Positions 6,303 through 12,170 of a stretch of DNA of 12,610 nucleotides are shown here, one piece after another. The position numbers and the translations under genes were made by a program. The DNA comes from CAXPZW01 sp049594615 (GTDB taxonomy: Bacteria; Bacteroidota; Bacteroidia; Flavobacteriales_D; Sanyastnellaceae). Every line of letters starts with the position of its first letter. Position 1 is the first letter of the stretch. Location: the NCBI GenBank assembly GCA_049594615.1, contig JBMYJR010000069.1, positions 1 to 12,610 of the forward strand. The letters run 5' to 3'. A model generated the notes under the pieces. That model was not told the DNA's origin and did not search any database. It saw nothing but the letters and a program-made list of their open reading frames with translations.

Positions 6303-7463
6303 ATGCACGCCAACGAAACCACGAGCACTGTTCCCGCCATGAAAACCGAACTGGACACCATTGAATCGGCCATCGAAGCCATCCGCAACGGCGAAGTGAT
6401 CATCGTCATGGACGACGAAGACCGCGAAAACGAAGGCGACTTTCTGACCGCGATCGAAAATGCCACGCCAGAGGTCATCAACTTCATGGCCACCCACGGC
6501 CGCGGCTTGATTTGCGCGCCGTTGATCGAAGGCCGCTGCGATGAGCTCGGCCTGGAAATGATGGTCAACAGCAACACTGCGCAGTTTGAGACACCTTTCA
6601 CCGTATCCATCGATTTGATCGGTCACGGCACCACCACGGGCATCTCGGCCAGCGACCGCTCCAAGACCTGCAAGGCGCTTATCCACCCGGACACCAAGCC
6701 AGAGGAACTGGGCAAGCCCGGACACATTTTCCCCTTGCGTGCGCGCACCGGAGGCGTTCTGCGCCGCGCCGGCCACACCGAAGCCGCCATCGACTTTTCA
6801 CGCTTGGCCGGTTTTGAACCCGGCGGAGTGATCGTGGAGATCATGAACGAAGACGGCACCATGGCCCGCAAGCCCGAGCTCATGCAGATCGCTGCCAAGC
6901 ACGACTTGAAGATCGTTACCATCAAGGATCTGATTGCCTACCGTTTGGAGAACGAGTCGCTGATCGATCACGTGATGGAGGCGCCCATGCCTACGCGTTA
7001 CGGTGATTTCCGTTTGCACGCCTTTCGTCAGTTGACCGATGGCAGCGAGCACCTAGCGCTGGTCAAAGGCACTTGGGCTGCAGATGAACCGGTATTGGTA
7101 CGCGTCCACAGCTCAAGTATGATAGGCGATGTGTTTGGCAGCGAGCGCTTTGGCCGCGGACACCAATTGCACCGCGCCATGGAAATGATCGAAGCCGAAG
7201 GCAAAGGCGTGATAGTCTACATCCAAAAAGGAGACGGGCCCGAAGGCCTGGTGGATCAAATGAAGCTGTTTGCCGAAGCCGAGCAGAGCGCTACTGCTCA
7301 GGCACCTGCCAAGATGGACGTCAAGGATTTCGGAATTGGTGCGCAAATTCTGCGTGAGTTGGGCGTGTGTAAGATTCGCCGTCTGAGCAACAACCCGAAG
7401 CCGCGCAAAGGCCTGATCGCCTACGGCTTGGAAATTGTCGAGGACGTGCAAATCGCCGAGTAG
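6303..7463 (+). CDS. ribB: 3,4-dihydroxy-2-butanone-4-phosphate synthase fused to a degenerate GTP cyclohydrolase II-like domain
   Basis: This 386-residue protein has two domains. Residues about 15-215 are RibB, which converts ribulose 5-phosphate to the four-carbon riboflavin precursor. Its motifs are intact: DDEDRENEGD (37-46), HGRGLICAPL (65-74), TTGISASDRS (111-120) and RTGGVLRRAGHTEA (148-161). Residues about 230-386 align with GTP cyclohydrolase II (RibA) but lack its chemistry. The three zinc cysteines are replaced by S272, F283 and R285 in HSSSMIGDVFGSERFGRG, the GTP-contacting EGRGIGL is GDGPEGL (310-316), and the catalytic arginine position is K341. The domain is therefore very unlikely to open the GTP ring, and the cell should need a separate RibA. 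Similar RibB plus RibA-like fusions (RibBX type) are known in other bacteria. The M at residue 13 (6339) is an equally plausible start, since homologues begin close to the LDTIE segment. Confidence 0.93.
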   Translation: MHANETTSTVPAMKTELDTIESAIEAIRNGEVIIVMDDEDRENEGDFLTAIENATPEVINFMATHGRGLICAPLIEGRCDELGLEMMVNSNTAQFETPFTVSIDLIGHGTTTGISASDRSKTCKALIHPDTKPEELGKPGHIFPLRARTGGVLRRAGHTEAAIDFSRLAGFEPGGVIVEIMNEDGTMARKPELMQIAAKHDLKIVTIKDLIAYRLENESLIDHVMEAPMPTRYGDFRLHAFRQLTDGSEHLALVKGTWAADEPVLVRVHSSSMIGDVFGSERFGRGHQLHRAMEMIEAEGKGVIVYIQKGDGPEGLVDQMKLFAEAEQSATAQAPAKMDVKDFGIGAQILRELGVCKIRRLSNNPKPRKGLIAYGLEIVEDVQIAE

Positions 7464-7659
7464 ACCTCATTTCCATTCCTTCAGATGGACCATCCACCTC
7501 TGGAGGGGCGCTGGCCTTGCCTTGCACTTTCGCAAGAAAGAAGGTTTACGTGGGGACTACGGGTGTAGACCTCTTTGGGTACCCGACCGGTCGCTTAGAT
7601 GGCCTTTTCTCGGAGTGACGCCTGGCAACTTTGTCGGCTCCCTCCGGAGCACCGACCAC

Positions 7660-7690
7660 AAAAAAAGCGCCCCTCAATGGGGCGCCTTTT
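7660..7690. terminator. Bidirectional terminator between ribB and rpmE2
   Basis: A perfect 7-bp stem, GCGCCCC with GGGGCGC (7667-7673 and 7679-7685), is flanked by seven As on the left (7660-7666) and CTTTT on the right (7686-7690). Read on the minus strand it is a strong terminator for rpmE2, whose stop lies 41 bases before the stem. Read on the plus strand it is a weaker terminator for ribB. The 196 bases from the ribB stop to this hairpin hold no gene that I can see. Confidence 0.85.
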
Positions 7691-7725
7691 CATAGCAGTT
7701 GTGTATTCTACAGAGAAGAAGAACG

Positions 7726-8010
7726 TTAGTCTTCTTTCTTCTCTTCGTCTTTTTTCTTCTTGTCCCACTTGCCGTACTTGCTGCGGAACTTGTCGATACG
7801 ACCCGCGGTATCCACGAATTGCATCTTTCCGGTGAAGAACGGGTGCGAGTGTGCTGAAATCTCCAGCTTCACCAGCGGGTATTCGTTGCCATCCTCCCAT
7901 TGGATGGTCTCCGAGCTTTCCACGGTTGACTTGCCGATGAAGGCATCTTCGGTGGTCATGTCTTTAAATACGACCAGACGGTAAGCTTCGGGATGGATGT
8001 CTTTTTTCAT
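7726..8010 (-). CDS. rpmE2: 50S ribosomal protein L31 type B
   Basis: This 94-residue ribosomal protein is recognised from MKKDIHPEAYRLVVFKD, SAHSHPFFTGK (52-62) and GRIDKFRSKYGKW (70-82). It has no cysteine, so it is the zinc-free type B form rather than the zinc-binding form. The C-terminus is a charged lysine/glutamate/aspartate tail. The ATG at 8008-8010 is chosen because family members begin exactly at MK(K)DIHP; an upstream in-frame ATG (8061) would overlap the promoter. L31 helps bridge the large and small ribosomal subunits. The gene is monocistronic, with a perfect -7 box upstream and a strong terminator downstream. Confidence 0.96.
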   Translation of the reverse strand: MKKDIHPEAYRLVVFKDMTTEDAFIGKSTVESSETIQWEDGNEYPLVKLEISAHSHPFFTGKMQFVDTAGRIDKFRSKYGKWDKKKKDEEKKED

Positions 8011-8033
8011 GACAGTGTTCTTAAACAGGGCGG

Positions 8034-8041
8034 CAAAGATA
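8034..8041 (-). promoter_or_regulatory. Predicted -7 box of rpmE2
   Basis: On the minus strand the bases read TATCTTTG, a perfect TAnnTTTG match. Transcription would begin near 8029, about 19 bases before the start codon. I see no good TTG at the -33 position. Confidence 0.6.
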
Positions 8042-8092
8042 GCAAAAGATTCCATTTGCACGCCCCTGTGGCAGGTTTTTCTCGTGGGACGT

Positions 8093-8110
8093 TGTCAGTC
8101 GATTCTGACA
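8093..8110. repeat. Perfect inverted repeat TGTCAG/CTGACA
   Basis: TGTCAG (8093-8098) and CTGACA (8105-8110) flank the six bases TCGATT in the intergenic region between rpmE2 and the glycosyltransferase. It could be an operator half-site pair or a small hairpin. It lies 45 bases upstream of the -7 box at 8155. No T run follows it, so it is not a terminator. Confidence 0.4.
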
Positions 8111-8154
8111 GGAGTTGAGGCCAGAGACCGACACCTGTGGGAGAGGTGCAAAGA

Positions 8155-8162
8155 TACCTTTG
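8155..8162 (+). promoter_or_regulatory. Predicted -7 box upstream of the glycosyltransferase
   Basis: TACCTTTG is a perfect TAnnTTTG match, the same octamer as before ribB. No clear -33 TTG is present. Transcription would start near 8167. A strong terminator begins about 55 bases later, so the first product should be a short RNA of about 90 bases unless the terminator is read through. Confidence 0.5.
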
Positions 8163-8221
8163 AGACACGACTATTGAGCAATCCGTAGTACCGTATTCTA
8201 AGTGATAATTTGGTTAAGTTG

Positions 8222-8256
8222 ATCAGCCCTTGGAAAGCCGGGGGCTGATTTTTTTT
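8222..8256 (+). terminator. Intrinsic terminator or attenuator just before the glycosyltransferase
   Basis: ATCAGCCC (8222-8229) pairs perfectly with GGGCTGAT (8242-8249). Two G-U pairs and two inner G-C pairs extend the stem to an AAAG loop. Eight Ts follow (8249-8256). No plus-strand coding gene lies between the ribB terminator and this hairpin, and the ATG of the glycosyltransferase is only 16 bases after the T run. It therefore ends either a short non-coding transcript or the leader of the glycosyltransferase mRNA. Confidence 0.8.
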
Positions 8257-8271
8257 GCCCTTCTTTGGGGC

Positions 8272-9444
8272 ATGCCGCGCATCCTTCGCATCGTCAACCG
8301 CTTCAACTTGGGCGGCCCCACTTACAACGCCGCCAACCTCACGCGCTATCTTCCTGAGGAATACGAAACCCTGCTCGTAGGCGGCACCCACCAGGCGCAC
8401 GAAGCGTCCAGTCGTTTTATTCTGGACAACCTAGGGGTGGACTACCACGCCTTGGAAGAAATGGGACGCAGTGTGCATTGGATGCGCGACCGTCAAGCGC
8501 TCAAGGCCTTGGGACACATCATGGATGAGTTCAAGCCGGACATTGTGCACACCCACGCCTCCAAGGCCGGTGCACTGGGGCGTTTGGCTGCTCACCGGCG
8601 CAAAGTGCCCGTGATCGTCCACACTTTTCACGGCCATGTGTTTGATGGGTACTTTGGGACAGTCAAGACCGCTTTGGTGAAGAACACTGAGCGCTATCTC
8701 GCCCGCCTCAGCGATGCCATCGTTGCCATCAGTCCGCTTCAACGTGACGCCTTGGTGCATCAATACAAAATCGCCCCCGCGCACAAAGTGCACACGGTCC
8801 CCTTGGGATTCCAGTTGGAGCGTTTTTGGACCGACCAGCCCGCATTGCGTCAACGCTGGCGCGCAGAGCAGCGCCTGTTCGAAGAGGAAGTAGCCATTGG
8901 CATTATCGGCCGGCTGACCGAGATCAAGGATCACCGGTTTTTTCTCAAGGTCATCGCTGGCCTACAGGCCGAAGTCCCTGTGCGTGCGTTTGTCATTGGT
9001 GGTGGGGAATTGGAGCAAGCCCTCCAAGCCCAAGCAGCTGAGTTGGGGCTGACTTCTGGAGACCGGCCTCGCGTGCACTTCGTGGGGTGGGAGCAAGAAG
9101 TCGAAAAGCCGCTGGCTGGATTGGACGTTGTCGTGCTCACCAGCCGCAACGAAGGCACCCCTGTATCTTTGATCGAGGCCCAAGCTGCCGGCAAGCCCGT
9201 AGTCAGTACCGATGTGGGTGGCGTGCGGGATGTTGTGCTCGACAACCGCTCCGGATTTGTGGTGCGCCCCGGCGATGTGGAAGACTTTCAAGACAAGGTC
9301 TCGCGTTTGGTGTCCGACCCCGAACTCCGCGACACTTTTGGTCATGAGGGACATGCTCACGTGCGCGAAGCGTATGCCCACACTCGCCTTGCTGCGGATA
9401 TGGATGCGCTTTACAAGCAGCTGCTGGGCCAAGAGCAGGCTTGA
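8272..9444 (+). CDS. GT4-family glycosyltransferase (GT-B fold)
   Basis: This 390-residue protein has the two Rossmann-like halves of a GT-B glycosyltransferase. The N-terminal acceptor-binding half shows VNRFNLGGPTYNAANLTRYL (8-27), DIVHTHASKAGALGRLAA (90-107) and the HTFHGHVFDGYF segment (117-128). The C-terminal donor-binding half shows IGIIGRLTEIKDHRFFL (209-225), a GGGELE turn (243-248) and the EX7E motif, E294 and E302, within NEGTPVSLIEAQAAGKPVVS. These features place it in family GT4, retaining enzymes that use nucleotide sugars. Likely roles are in capsule, exopolysaccharide or lipid glycosylation at the cytoplasmic face of the membrane; donor and acceptor cannot be read. The ATG at 8272 is chosen because the fold begins directly after it and any upstream start would lie inside the terminator. 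It stands alone, with no other sugar gene nearby. Confidence 0.92.
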   Translation: MPRILRIVNRFNLGGPTYNAANLTRYLPEEYETLLVGGTHQAHEASSRFILDNLGVDYHALEEMGRSVHWMRDRQALKALGHIMDEFKPDIVHTHASKAGALGRLAAHRRKVPVIVHTFHGHVFDGYFGTVKTALVKNTERYLARLSDAIVAISPLQRDALVHQYKIAPAHKVHTVPLGFQLERFWTDQPALRQRWRAEQRLFEEEVAIGIIGRLTEIKDHRFFLKVIAGLQAEVPVRAFVIGGGELEQALQAQAAELGLTSGDRPRVHFVGWEQEVEKPLAGLDVVVLTSRNEGTPVSLIEAQAAGKPVVSTDVGGVRDVVLDNRSGFVVRPGDVEDFQDKVSRLVSDPELRDTFGHEGHAHVREAYAHTRLAADMDALYKQLLGQEQA

Positions 9445-9509
9445 GCTTAATCCACAGATTCGTGTTTGCAACCGCTTGGCTGGTGCGGCTTAACGGGCAC
9501 AAGCACACT

Positions 9510-9537
9510 TAGATTTGTTTCAACCCGAAGCAAATCT
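9510..9537 (+). promoter_or_regulatory. -7 box embedded in an 11-bp inverted repeat
   Basis: AGATTTGTTTC (9511-9521) and GAAGCAAATCT (9527-9537) form an inverted repeat of 11 pairs, one of them G-U, around a 5-base spacer. The left arm contains most of TAGATTTG (9510-9517), a perfect TAnnTTTG box. The predicted start of transcription (about 9522) would lie inside the repeat, so it would work as a DNA operator rather than an RNA hairpin, unless transcription begins further upstream. The next ATG follows 6 bases after the repeat. Confidence 0.5.
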
Positions 9538-9543
9538 GGCCCC

Positions 9544-11013
9544 ATGCTGAAATATGCCTTTGTCGCCCTCACCAGTCTGTTTGCCCTGCAAATGATCAAT
9601 GCCGACGGCGTGATCATCGAAGACAACACGCCTACTACGCTGCCTGCCGGTGGTTCAACGGATGTGACCGTTTCCATCAACAAGGGCAATGTTGAGGGGT
9701 TTGCCAAGTTGGAGCTTGAGTTGCCCGACGGCCTGAGTGCTGAAGCAGTTTCTACGTCGGGCGCTTCGTTCACTTTCAGCGCGCAAAAGGCCAAATTCAT
9801 TTGGATGGCCGTTCCCGAGCAAGAGGAGTTTTCGGTGACCTACACTTTGCGTGCGACCGAGAATGCCACGGGCAATCTGATGGTCAAAGGGGTATTTGCC
9901 TACATCAAGGACCAACAGCGCGTGGACTACGAGTTGAAAAACAAGATGGTCAGCATTGGCTCGGCTGGGGATGACATGGCCGAAGAAAGTCCCGAAGACC
10001 CAGATCCAGCTCCAGGCGCCGAACCAGAAGTCCTCGATCAATCCATGGATCTTGATGGTGACATGGCCGAAGAAACCACCTCGGATCCCGAAGCCATGGA
10101 GGCTGGAGCTGGAGACAGGATCACCGCTACTGTCGCATATGATGGCGATGATATGCAGTGTCTGCGCTTTGTGGAAGAGCTTTCTGCCACCGAGTACAAT
10201 GTACGACTGGAGGTGGTAAACAATACCTTGGACGGATTCTGCAAGATCAGCGAGACCATGCCGAGCGGATGCACCGCAGAAGAATTGGATTCAGACGGTG
10301 CGGTGGTGACCCTCGAGCCCAACGGCATCAAGTTCGTGTGGTTTGACTCCCCGCAGTCAGACAGTTTTGAAGTGACCTACCGCGTGCGGCGTTTTGCAGG
10401 TGGAAATGCTCCGGCGATTACTGGATCGTTCTCGTATGTAAAAGACAATGCGCCCTACGATCAGCCAGTATTGAACATGGGCCTGACCACCTCCGATCCC
10501 AGCTTGGCCGATACGCCGGACACCACCCCCGTTGATCACAGGATTATAGCCACCGATCCCGTCCCTGAGACAGGCACCGATGAGCCGCAGGATACCGGGA
10601 CCGCAGATACTGCCGATGCCGATCAAGGCAATGGTGGGGGGGAGGACACCGGGGGTATTGCCACCACCGAAGTGGAGCCCGAGCTGCCGGATACTCCAGC
10701 CACTACATTCCCAGCCCCAGAGGTGGGTATTACTTACAAGGTGCAGATTGCTGCTGCACATCGTACTGTTGGTAAGTCCTACTTCATTAGCCGTCATGGC
10801 TTCAAGGAACAGTTTAATATTGAAAATCATGAAGGCTGGGTCAAGTACACTACAGGACAACACGAAGAGTACAAAGATGCCCGCGATGACCGCAACCGTA
10901 TTCGGTCGCAGTACGCCACCTTCAATGGACCATTTGTGACTGCGTACAGCGATGGCATGCGCATTACGGTTCAGGAAGCCCTGATGATCTCGAATCAGCA
11001 GTGGTACAAATAA
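9544..11013 (+). CDS. Secreted two-repeat protein with SPOR-like C-terminal domain
   Basis: This 489-residue protein opens with a signal peptide (residues 1-20, MLKYAFVALTSLFALQMINA, cut likely before DG). Two related beta-rich domains follow. Repeat A (about 39-132) and repeat B (about 218-312) share the order valine-rich strand, GF-K, PDG/PSG, F-W, F-VTY and a GxFxY(I/V)KD motif; B has three cysteines (C206, C233, C243 nearby or inside) and A has none. Acidic, Pro/Thr/Asp-rich linkers separate them (about 139-200 and 315-394). The last 95 residues (TYKVQIAAAHRT, IENHEGWVKYTTG, GPFVTAYSDGMRITVQEAL) resemble SPOR-like domains of Bacteroidota that may bind peptidoglycan or act in the periplasm. 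The protein is therefore probably exported and retained at the cell wall. The ATG at 9544 is chosen because it starts the signal peptide. The exact function is unknown. Confidence 0.85.
   Translation: MLKYAFVALTSLFALQMINADGVIIEDNTPTTLPAGGSTDVTVSINKGNVEGFAKLELELPDGLSAEAVSTSGASFTFSAQKAKFIWMAVPEQEEFSVTYTLRATENATGNLMVKGVFAYIKDQQRVDYELKNKMVSIGSAGDDMAEESPEDPDPAPGAEPEVLDQSMDLDGDMAEETTSDPEAMEAGAGDRITATVAYDGDDMQCLRFVEELSATEYNVRLEVVNNTLDGFCKISETMPSGCTAEELDSDGAVVTLEPNGIKFVWFDSPQSDSFEVTYRVRRFAGGNAPAITGSFSYVKDNAPYDQPVLNMGLTTSDPSLADTPDTTPVDHRIIATDPVPETGTDEPQDTGTADTADADQGNGGGEDTGGIATTEVEPELPDTPATTFPAPEVGITYKVQIAAAHRTVGKSYFISRHGFKEQFNIENHEGWVKYTTGQHEEYKDARDDRNRIRSQYATFNGPFVTAYSDGMRITVQEALMISNQQWYK
9972..10075 (+). 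repeat. 17-base direct repeat inside the acidic linker
   Basis: TGACATGGCCGAAGAAA occurs at 9972-9988 and again at 10059-10075, 87 bases (29 codons) apart and in the same frame, encoding DMAEE twice. The codons are identical, which suggests a recent duplication or slippage in the linker between the two repeat domains. Confidence 0.7.
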
Positions 11014-11044
11014 GACTTCAAAGCACTGTACATAGAAGTGCCGA

Positions 11045-11072
11045 TTGGCACATGTAAAGAGTAGTAATTTTG
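11045..11072 (+). promoter_or_regulatory. Predicted promoter upstream of the recombinase gene
   Basis: TTG (11045-11047) and a perfect TAnnTTTG box (TAATTTTG, 11065-11072) are 17 bases apart. The region after it, to about 11110, is strikingly AT-rich. Transcription would begin near 11077, before the terminator at 11113 and 90 or more bases before the recombinase start. Confidence 0.6.
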
Positions 11073-11112
11073 GTTAATTAAGAATTAGAATTTGTTTAGG
11101 TAATTTAGTCTC

Positions 11113-11142
11113 AAACCCCGAGAAAACGTTCTTGGGGTTTTT
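11113..11142 (+). terminator. Intrinsic terminator between the SPOR-like gene and the recombinase gene
   Basis: AAACCCCGAGAA (11113-11124) pairs over 12 positions, with one G-U, with TTCTTGGGGTTT (11129-11140) around an AACG loop; five Ts (11138-11142) end it. It can terminate the upstream gene, whose stop is 100 bases before. Because a promoter-like sequence sits between that stop and the hairpin, it may also attenuate the recombinase transcript. Confidence 0.85.
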
Positions 11143-11196
11143 GCTGTCTAAGAAGTTCGTTTTACCGTGCCCAAACCCACACCACATATCGGTGCT

Positions 11197-12105
11197 ATGC
11201 TTGCTCCTTGGGTCTCTGCTATGCGGGGCTTCAAAGCCTATTTGCAGTTGGAGAAGAATTTGTCCGAGCATTCAGTGGATGCGTACATGCGTGACGTGCG
11301 TAAGCTGGCGTTGTGGTGCTCCTCAGAAAACAAAAAACCCGAGCAGGTAGTCCTGGATGATGTGACCGCGATGCTTACGCGGTTCGTGGACTTGGAGCTG
11401 GGCAAACGCACCCAGTCTCGTTGGGTGAGTGGCGTACGTGCTTTTTTTGAGTACACCCAAATGGAACGTATCACCCCGGGAAATCCTGTAGAACTGCTAC
11501 AGACACCGCGTTTGGATCGCACCCTACCCGCTGTACTGTCCATTGCGCAAATCGATGCTATGCTGGCCGCGATTGACCGCAGTAAGCCTTTGGGGCAGCG
11601 GGACCGGGCCATGTTGGAAGTGATGTACAGTTCTGGCCTGCGTGTTTCGGAGTTGGTTGGCTTGCAAATCAGTCGACTGCATTTGGAGGAGGACTTCATA
11701 CGCGTGGTGGGGAAAGGCAATAAGGAACGACTGGTACCCATAGGCACTTCGGCCAAAAAACAATTGCGTATTTACCTCGATGAGGTGCGCGTCCATCAAG
11801 CGCCCATCGCAGAGCACTCGGACACGGTGTTTTTGAACTATCGCGGTGGGGGCATGAGCAGGGTGTCGGTGTTCAACCTGGTCAAGCGTTTGGCTGGCGA
11901 AGCGGGCATTGCGCAAAACGTTTCGCCACACACGTTTCGCCATTCCTTTGCCACGCACTTGGTGGATGCAGGTGCTGACCTGCGGGCCGTCCAGGAAATG
12001 CTCGGGCACGCCTCCATCACTACCACCGAGATTTACACCCACTTGGACCGCAGTTATTTGCGCTCTGAAATCCTCTCACATCACCCACGTAACCGCGGAA
12101 ACTGA
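11197..12105 (+). CDS. Tyrosine recombinase, XerC/XerD type
   Basis: This protein has 302 residues from the ATG at 11197; a GTG at 11167 would give 312, and an ATG at 11221 would give 294. The start at 11197 fits best with the usual 295-300-residue Xer length. The N-terminal SAM-like domain (GFKAYLQLEKNLSEHSVDAY, about 11-30) binds the core site. The catalytic residues are all present: R149 in SSGLRVSELVGL, K173 in VGKGNKERLVPIG, H245 and R248 in SPHTFRHSFATHL, H271 in LGHASI and nucleophile Y280 in TTEIYTHLD. Xer proteins resolve chromosome dimers at dif near the end of replication, acting as XerC/XerD heterotetramers with FtsK. The general resemblance is closer to XerD of Bacteroidota, but I cannot separate C from D by eye. 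No dif-like site, integration module or cassette array is visible nearby, so an integrase of a mobile element is unlikely. Confidence 0.93.
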   Translation: MLAPWVSAMRGFKAYLQLEKNLSEHSVDAYMRDVRKLALWCSSENKKPEQVVLDDVTAMLTRFVDLELGKRTQSRWVSGVRAFFEYTQMERITPGNPVELLQTPRLDRTLPAVLSIAQIDAMLAAIDRSKPLGQRDRAMLEVMYSSGLRVSELVGLQISRLHLEEDFIRVVGKGNKERLVPIGTSAKKQLRIYLDEVRVHQAPIAEHSDTVFLNYRGGGMSRVSVFNLVKRLAGEAGIAQNVSPHTFRHSFATHLVDAGADLRAVQEMLGHASITTTEIYTHLDRSYLRSEILSHHPRNRGN

Positions 12106-12170
12106 AATTTCACACGCCCTAAGTGTTCGTTTGACACGTATGGCTTTCCTTTGCCCCAGATTTCAACGCA

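Noticed and set aside
7464..7659. Non-coding RNA or tRNA after ribB
   Set aside because: I found no cloverleaf, no GGTTCRA-type T loop and no -7 box; only a 5-bp hairpin GCTCC/GGAGC is visible, which is not enough to call an RNA gene.
8202..8222. Possible leader peptide of six codons before the glycosyltransferase terminator
   Set aside because: It starts with GTG, has no ribosome binding site and no run of one amino acid codon, so there is no real sign of classic amino-acid attenuation.
11197..12105. Integrase of a mobile element or integron
   Set aside because: The protein has standard Xer length and motifs. No attachment repeats, cassette array, tRNA target or phage/plasmid genes lie nearby, and the next gene is housekeeping pgi.
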